A stretch of 64,000 nt of DNA from Cryptomeria japonica (lineage: Eukaryota > Streptophyta > Pinopsida > Cupressales > Cupressaceae), in assembly GCF_030272615.1 (NCBI RefSeq), contig NC_081415.1:419738257-419802256 (forward strand), in the 5' to 3' direction. Shown here in pieces: positions 58,971 through 64,000 of this stretch (position 1 is its first letter; each line of letters opens with the position of its first letter). The notes below the pieces were generated by a model. It did not search any database. It was not told the origin of the DNA and saw only the letters and a program-made list of their open reading frames with translations. The position numbers and the translations under genes are program-made.

Positions 58971-59020
58971 AGTAGATATCAAAGTTTTAACTCTTAACAA
59001 GTCTTCGACAAGTGGCAGAA

Positions 59021-59870
59021 TATTGGGATTAAGGTGTCTCAACCTTAGAGTCCAAACATGTTTAATTAATCATTTATCTTATTTTTCACCCACTTTGGAA
59101 GTCCTAAGTTTAGGGGATTAGTGTCATAAGTCACTATGTTCGGACTATGACCAATTTCCATTATGACTATGATGGTTACTAGTTCAATGGAAGAGTCATG
59201 GAGAGTTATTTTTTGGCAACTGGTATTTATGGTGGAGTTCACTTTTTACAAGTGGTGTGAGGTAAAGAAGGCGCCTATTCTTGGTCATGGTAATTTATAT
59301 GTTGTACTTGCATTGTATTTGGCATGACCGTTATGGATGAGATACATGTTGCTTTGAAAGTTGTGTGCAACGTGTCATAAGATTAGCAAGATATTGTTTA
59401 TGACACAACTTACTAGCAAGATATTGTTTATGACACAACTTACCACTTAGATATTGAAGATGGTTTTGGAAACCATGAGCACCTACCTCTTTGTTGAGCT
59501 CTATATATATGTTGATACCTTAATTGATTTTATGAGATCAATTGATTATTTTCTAAGACATCGTTAGGTTGTCAAAATTGCTCTAGAATTCTTTGTTGTT
59601 GTAGCTACTCCTGAAGAACATTGACTATGTGCATTGTATCGTAACTGTTGGTGGTTGTTGATAATACAATTGAGTCTAGCTTTTGGAGAGTGGATTTTTT
59701 CTCAAAAAGGTTTTCCCAAGTAAATCTGGTGTTGAGTTTATTTATTTAATCTAAATTTATATGTTTTTATCTAATCTATAATAGTTAAAGATTTTGTAAG
59801 AAATTTTTGCATTCACTCTCATGTTAGATTTAGCATTTGGAAGCATTATTCTACACTTTGCTCCCTTTCA
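59021..59870 (+). repeat. Element I 3' LTR
   Basis: It starts TATTGGGATTAAGG (TG mutated to TA) after a purine-rich AAGTGGCAGAA and ends GCTCCCTTTCA. It contains a private 30-bp tandem duplication at 59384-59443. Confidence 0.88.
59384..59443. repeat. Perfect 30-bp tandem duplication
   Basis: TAGCAAGATATTGTTTATGA plus CACAACTTAC occurs twice in a row with no difference. The 5' LTR has one copy. Confidence 0.95.
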
Positions 59871-60330
59871 ATTATTACTAAAAAAAGCAAACATAAATTG
59901 ATCAATTTGAATAAGGAATGCTACAGGAACTCATATTTTGGAAGTGATTTATTCGTGTCAATGAAAATGACAAGTCCATGACTTCATGTGAAGTTGTTGC
60001 TCTTGACAATATTTAGATTGCTACTGCACACTCATGTTTCCAAGTCCAGTGCACATTCATCAAGCTAAACACACTTTCACCACCTAAATGAAGTAGTGAA
60101 TTCACCACTAAAGGGGAGAAACGAAGCTCGTAGCAAACTAAAGGTACAAACCATGGAGACACATGTCAATTGTCAAATAACCAGATTTCTATTACTTGTT
60201 TACCTATTTTCAAGATCCTAGTTATTAATGAACTTATCATGTTAGCTTTACATTTTTAGGCACAATACCAAAATGGTACATTCTAATTATACACCATGTA
60301 CCTTGCCATCTTCGCAACCATCATATCCTA

Positions 60331-61330
60331 AGTCCGACGATATTGTCATTTTGAAATCAACAAGCTTGTACAATCCATTTTCACCGATACCAATTACAAT
60401 CATTGCCATTGTGGTTTTGACCATAGATTTGGTAGCTTGAGAGTTAACAAGAAGAGAAAAGTTCTTAGTCATTTATTGATATAAAGATTAAAAAAAATAT
60501 ATATCCAAAACATATCAAATATTATTGAATGTATAAACATAAATATTCAATGTGACAAACAGTTCTTTGAGAAAATTAGTTCATCGATTTCCTAGAGTGA
60601 CAAAACCACTTCTATTTTTATCCTCAATAGAAGATACTTCCAATATTTGTGCCATGTATAGTGTCTAGATGTACCTAAATCAAAGTACCAAGTCGTAGAC
60701 TATATGTGATGTGACAAATGTGAATCCTTCTTTTACCTCTAGCTCACTCAAATCATGTTTTTCTTAATCAACAATACTTGCATGCTTTGATATCTTTTGA
60801 TCACTCTCTCTTGGAACATTTTCTTCGGCAGTATCTGGATCATTATAGTAAGGACATTTCGCTTGATGGCAATACATAAGATTCTTTGAATTTGGATTAT
60901 GAACAATTGTATCAATGAACCCCACATGTACTACGAAACAGCAAAAAGAAACAAAATTATGAACAAGGCTAACAACGTCATGAATCCCTAGCAAATTTTT
61001 CAATAACAATGAATTCTTGGGGCTTCAAGGATGGCGATCCCAATCTGAAGTCTAGGTCTCCTAAAAAACAAACCCTTCTGTTGACATTCATCCAAAAATT
61101 TGGACTACAGGTTTTGAACTTATTGCAACTTACATAGTTGATTATTTTTCAGACTTTTCAGTACTTCAAATCAGATTTTCATGAAATAGGTACCAAAGTA
61201 AACTATATACAATGATGAGCATGGGGTTTACTAGGTGTTATTTTTTTTTGTGACTAAATTGGTCCATATAATTCCTCTGTATTTTTATTTTCTTTTAATG
61301 TTTTTCCACTATTTATTTGCCAAAAGCATG
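60331..61330. other. Decayed sequence, possible antisense TE remnants
   Basis: Minus-strand frames at 60472-60287 and 61009-60764 are open but not recognisable (GIGENGLYKLVDF is the most copia-like piece). No gene is claimed. Confidence 0.35.
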
Positions 61331-61339
61331 GCCGCTATG

Positions 61340-61660
61340 TTAGAAGGCAAATTTGGTATAGTGAAGAAGAGTGGTCAGAGATATCGACCTGTATTCTAAA
61401 TTTGCCCATTGAAAATTTTCCTCCTCTTCCTGACTGTGGGTTCTATTAAAATGGGTTGCTCCTCTATTCCAAAACCTTTTCAACCAAGTGCAGTGAATGG
61501 TGCCCAAGCAATAAGTTGACGCAATAGCTTGAGCTAAACTAGCCATGGCTAAAACAATGGCGTTGAAGGACAGAAAAAGCAAATAGCAAAACTTTGATGG
61601 TTGGTATGGTTCAACAAGTCTCTGATTGATAGTTTCATCCACTATGCCTGGTTTGTTGGT
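61340..61660 (-). CDS. Unrecognised open frame, possible host exon
   Basis: About 105 codons open on the minus strand after a possible acceptor (ACAAACCAG, about 61652). It contains one strongly hydrophobic stretch (FCYLLFLSFNAIVLAMASLA) followed by a small Cys-containing part and an acidic EEEE run. No ATG lies at the start of the frame. I do not recognise it, and it may be chance. Confidence 0.2.
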   Translation of the reverse strand, partial: TNKPGIVDETINQRLVEPYQPSKFCYLLFLSFNAIVLAMASLAQAIASTYCLGTIHCTWLKRFWNRGATHFNRTHSQEEEENFQWANLEYRSISLTTLLHYTKFAF

Positions 61661-62745
61661 TGTATATTTTATAGCATTTTATGCTGGTTGCAATTTAGCA
61701 TATAGGACTTCATCTACTTTGTCCTTTGTGGAAGACTATGAGGGATGCCACTGCAGAACACATCAAGATCTTTCACATATTTAGATAGATGTTGAAATAA
61801 AAAAATGAAAATATACAAACCCAATGTGTTCATCCCATTTATATTTTTGTATTTTATGAAAACGAAAAAAATTATGAGATGCCATTTTATAAAAAAAGGA
61901 AATCAAGACAATGAACGATCATCACATCCTTTTTATCTTTTGTACTTGTCCAAGGAAAAATATTACAGGATAGCATAGACACATTCAATTCCGAACTGTG
62001 TTATCATACAAGTGACGCATGTGACTTATTCAGGCTGTTTTTGTTTCATAGATTAAATAAGTGCTACATGTTCTTTTTCACAAAAACTTACTAATATCAA
62101 TTTCTTTGTTATATACATGATAACAACTCATTCCGTGGGGCTAGGCTAACTGGTTAAGATAGGTTAAAACCTTAAAAAGCTAAGTGCCCCAAAATGATCT
62201 TAAGATGCTTATATTTCTTAGGTGCATATATATCTAGTAAATTAAATTTAACTTAACTTAAAAGTGGAAATTCGACCTCTTCATGCATGAAGCAGCCAGT
62301 TTGTATGAAAGCAGCCAAATTAAGATTGTAGATCATAATTGCTGATCATTTAATTGGATTACATTTTATTTTTGGTGGCTCAAAGCCTCAGTTTGTTTGA
62401 TAGTTGTGCTATGATTCTGGCTGTATTTCTTTGTCAATCAGTAGCTCTGTATGTTTATTGATAAATTGTTTAATGTCATCATGAAGCATTTTTCTTCTTT
62501 TCTCGAACAAGATGATCAACTAAAACATATGTCAGGGCTAGATTGCTGGTTCAGCACACCAGACTTCAAATACAGAAGCAAGTGCCTTAACTAGATTCAA
62601 AACTGCTAGGATTACATTCTAATGCCTAGATATAAAATCTTAAAGCTCTCAATTGTGAAAATTTTATGCCTCTCAATCTACTGGAACTCGTTGGAAAAGA
62701 ATAATTTGGATCAACAGATTAAATCAATATTTGGCAATTACATGT
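61661..62745. other. No gene seen
   Basis: AT-rich sequence without repeats or ORFs of note. GGGCTAGGCTAACTGGTTAAG at 62140-62160 resembles a polymerase III A box, without a B box at the right distance. Confidence 0.45.
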
Positions 62746-62971
62746 TCATTTCATATATTCCACAACATCTTGGCCAATTTGCTCAAGGAAGGAAACAAAG
62801 CCCATCCCATTGTTCAATCCTGTTCCATCAACATCTTGCTCCTCAATGAGGTAGTGCTCAAAAGGTTCAGCATTATCATGGCCACTGCGAATCAAAAGAA
62901 GCTTCGGTGTGATGCTTCTTTCCTGCTTCAACTTGTTAATTGTATTTCGCAAAAGACCTGTCGAAAAATAT
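62746..62971 (-). CDS. Possible terminal exon of a host gene
   Basis: On the minus strand TTACCCTCAATATTTTTCGACAG is a good intron end. The frame that follows (LLRNTINKLKQERS, PKLLLIRSGHDNAEPFEHYL, then GMGFVSFLEQIGQDVVEYMK) is open for about 73 codons to a stop. Composition is balanced and not TE-like. The pattern of P-x-LLLIRxGxxxxxxFxxYLxE..SFLxxI resembles the short gelsolin-like end of Sec24-type proteins, but I cannot confirm this. Upstream exons would lie at higher coordinates; none is convincing before 64000. Moderate confidence that it is coding, low on identity. Confidence 0.45.
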
Positions 62972-64000
62972 TGAGGGTAAGCAAAGTATGTAGCTCAATA
63001 ATGCATAAAAAAGTACATGTTGGATTACAATTTGGTCACCAACCATGCTTTGAGAGCCCCTACTACCAGTAGATCCTAATTTCTATATGAATGTATTTAC
63101 ATACATTGTATTTCTGTTTGAGCCATGTAACTCATTGCATAGGAGCACAAATACCATATTGTGAGAAGACTATAGAAAGACATATTAGATTCTTTAATTA
63201 ACACACCATTCAATCTTTTAATGCATTGATACGTGAAAATAACAGAAATCTGCATACTGATTTTAATGCATATCTTCAAGTGGCGATAAAGACCATCAAT
63301 AATCATATGAAGGCTTCCATCTCAAATTTTTTTCTCTAATACATAATTTAAAGAGAAAAAATTAGGTTTTATAATAACTCGATCTTTACTTGCATGTTCC
63401 TGATAATGAGTTTGGCATTGACTGAAAATGCCTGAGGATGTTGGAAAGAGACCTCCTAGAGATTGGGTTAGGTTTAATTTTGATAAGCAGAAAAAGCAAA
63501 TCCAGGATTAGCAGGGGAGTAAATCTTTAGAGATGATGGACAACCTCTTATTTAAGATTTCAGCCACTTGTGACTGACTAAGTATAAAGAATAAGCCAGA
63601 AGCAATGGCTAATTTAGAAAGCTAAAACTAGCTAAGGAGAAGGGATGGTGAAAACTTGAGGTGAAATCTAAGAGAAGTACCCCATATGACATCTCCTGCA
63701 AATAGGTCTTTTCATTATAAATGAAGATTCGTAGTTTGCAAATTTCCAACTATGGTCCTAGTCACTTGTTAGATTCCAGTACAAGGATTAAGACCACGTG
63801 CTTGTCTATCCACACCTTATGCTGATCATATTTATCTATTATATAGCCATGCCCTTATTAGTTTATTCCATACCCTGATTTGAAATATCATCCTTGTTTG
63901 TCCTATACACCAATTTGAAATGCCATCTCTGTACCCATCTTTTAGCCCATATCTCCAGCTTGCTGTAATCTAAATGCAATGGCATATTGAATCTGATATT
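62972..64000. other. No gene seen; possible intron or flank
   Basis: No clear exons. A short minus-strand piece after TATTTGCAG (about 63700) reads EMSYGVLLLDFTS and could be an exon, but the support is weak. Confidence 0.35.

Larger units (their letters stand above)
54019..59870 (+). mobile_element. Element I: complete-length Ty1/copia retrotransposon, inactive
   Basis: The 5' LTR (54019-54834) and 3' LTR (59021-59870) are similar throughout. The target duplication ATTAT is exact (54014-54018 and 59871-59875). Gag, protease, integrase, reverse transcriptase and RNase H follow in copia order over 4.2 kb, with many stops and shifts. Only this element in the window keeps the full gene set in recognisable form. 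Confidence 0.93.
41000..60500. repeat. Dispersed repeat J, copy 2, split by G and I
   Basis: Pieces 41000-41110, 52762-54018 and 59871-60330 match repeat J copy 1 (1115-2500) in the same order. The 5-bp duplications around G (ACACT) and I (ATTAT) show that these pieces were contiguous before the two insertions. Confidence 0.6.

Noticed and set aside
60287-60472. copia protease fragment (GIGENGLYKLVDF)
   Set aside because: A few residues look copia-like, but the expected DSGA and following blocks are not found in order.
62135-62290. SINE or tRNA-like A box at GGCTAACTGGTTAAG
   Set aside because: The nearest B-box-like word (AAATTCGACCTC) is over 100 bp away and poor, so no tRNA-like unit is supported.
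62746-62971. Naming the exon as a Sec24-family gene
   Set aside because: Only a loose pattern matches, and I recall no close sequence. A name would be a guess.
63425-63520. Plus-strand frame with KRPPRDWVRFNFDK as a gene
   Set aside because: It is short, lacks splice signals and matches no known motif; it is probably chance.

Overview
This window is intergenic heterochromatin of a large, AT-rich plant nuclear genome. It is almost entirely decayed, nested LTR retrotransposons. The evidence is plant-type copia elements with initiator-Met-tRNA primer sites (TGGTATCAGAGC type), plant Ty3/gypsy gag and integrase fragments with TGTAGAC-type LTR starts, an L1-type LINE, and the near absence of host exons. 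A gymnosperm such as a conifer fits best, but that is inference from repeat style. Element names below (A, B, C ...) are labels for this annotation.

Layout. 1-1150: LINE endonuclease/reverse transcriptase on the minus strand. 1115-2960: an old copia-like repeat (J1). 3140-11741: element A, a copia-type LTR element with coiled-coil/zinc-knuckle gag and an unrecognised second ORF but no pol; a 3.5 kb solo-LTR-like insertion (S, 5686-9176) splits that ORF. About 12.5-35 kb: a large non-autonomous LTR element (C). Its leader is an array of palindromes, interrupted by copia element D (13112-26204), which is itself interrupted by gypsy gag-protease element E (14622-22320). C's coding region is 26868-30303 and its 3' LTR starts at 30299. 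That LTR carries a TRIM-like element F (32822-34788). 35144-36331: an LTR-like region with an eight-fold degenerate repeat. 36850-37870: a direct-plus-inverted duplication. 40560-60500: a second copy of the first repeat (J2), split by gypsy element G (41111-52761, exact 5-bp target duplication ACACT) and copia element I (54019-59870, exact duplication ATTAT). G in turn contains a truncated relative of A (element B, 43031 to about 45990). The last 4 kb holds only a possible terminal exon of a host gene (about 62746-62970, minus).

Most unusual signal. Several unrelated elements carry, in non-coding parts, repeated short hairpins whose two arms differ from unit to unit but stay complementary. 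The examples are 8916-9064 in S, 12522-13089 plus 26205-26767 in the C leader, 7172-7330 in S, and the LTRs and leader of E. Paired changes of this kind suggest either a maintained RNA structure or a copying process that homogenises arms. I know of no named element type with this property.

No element looks autonomous. All three recognisable integrases (D, G, I) have lysine where the catalytic glutamate should be.
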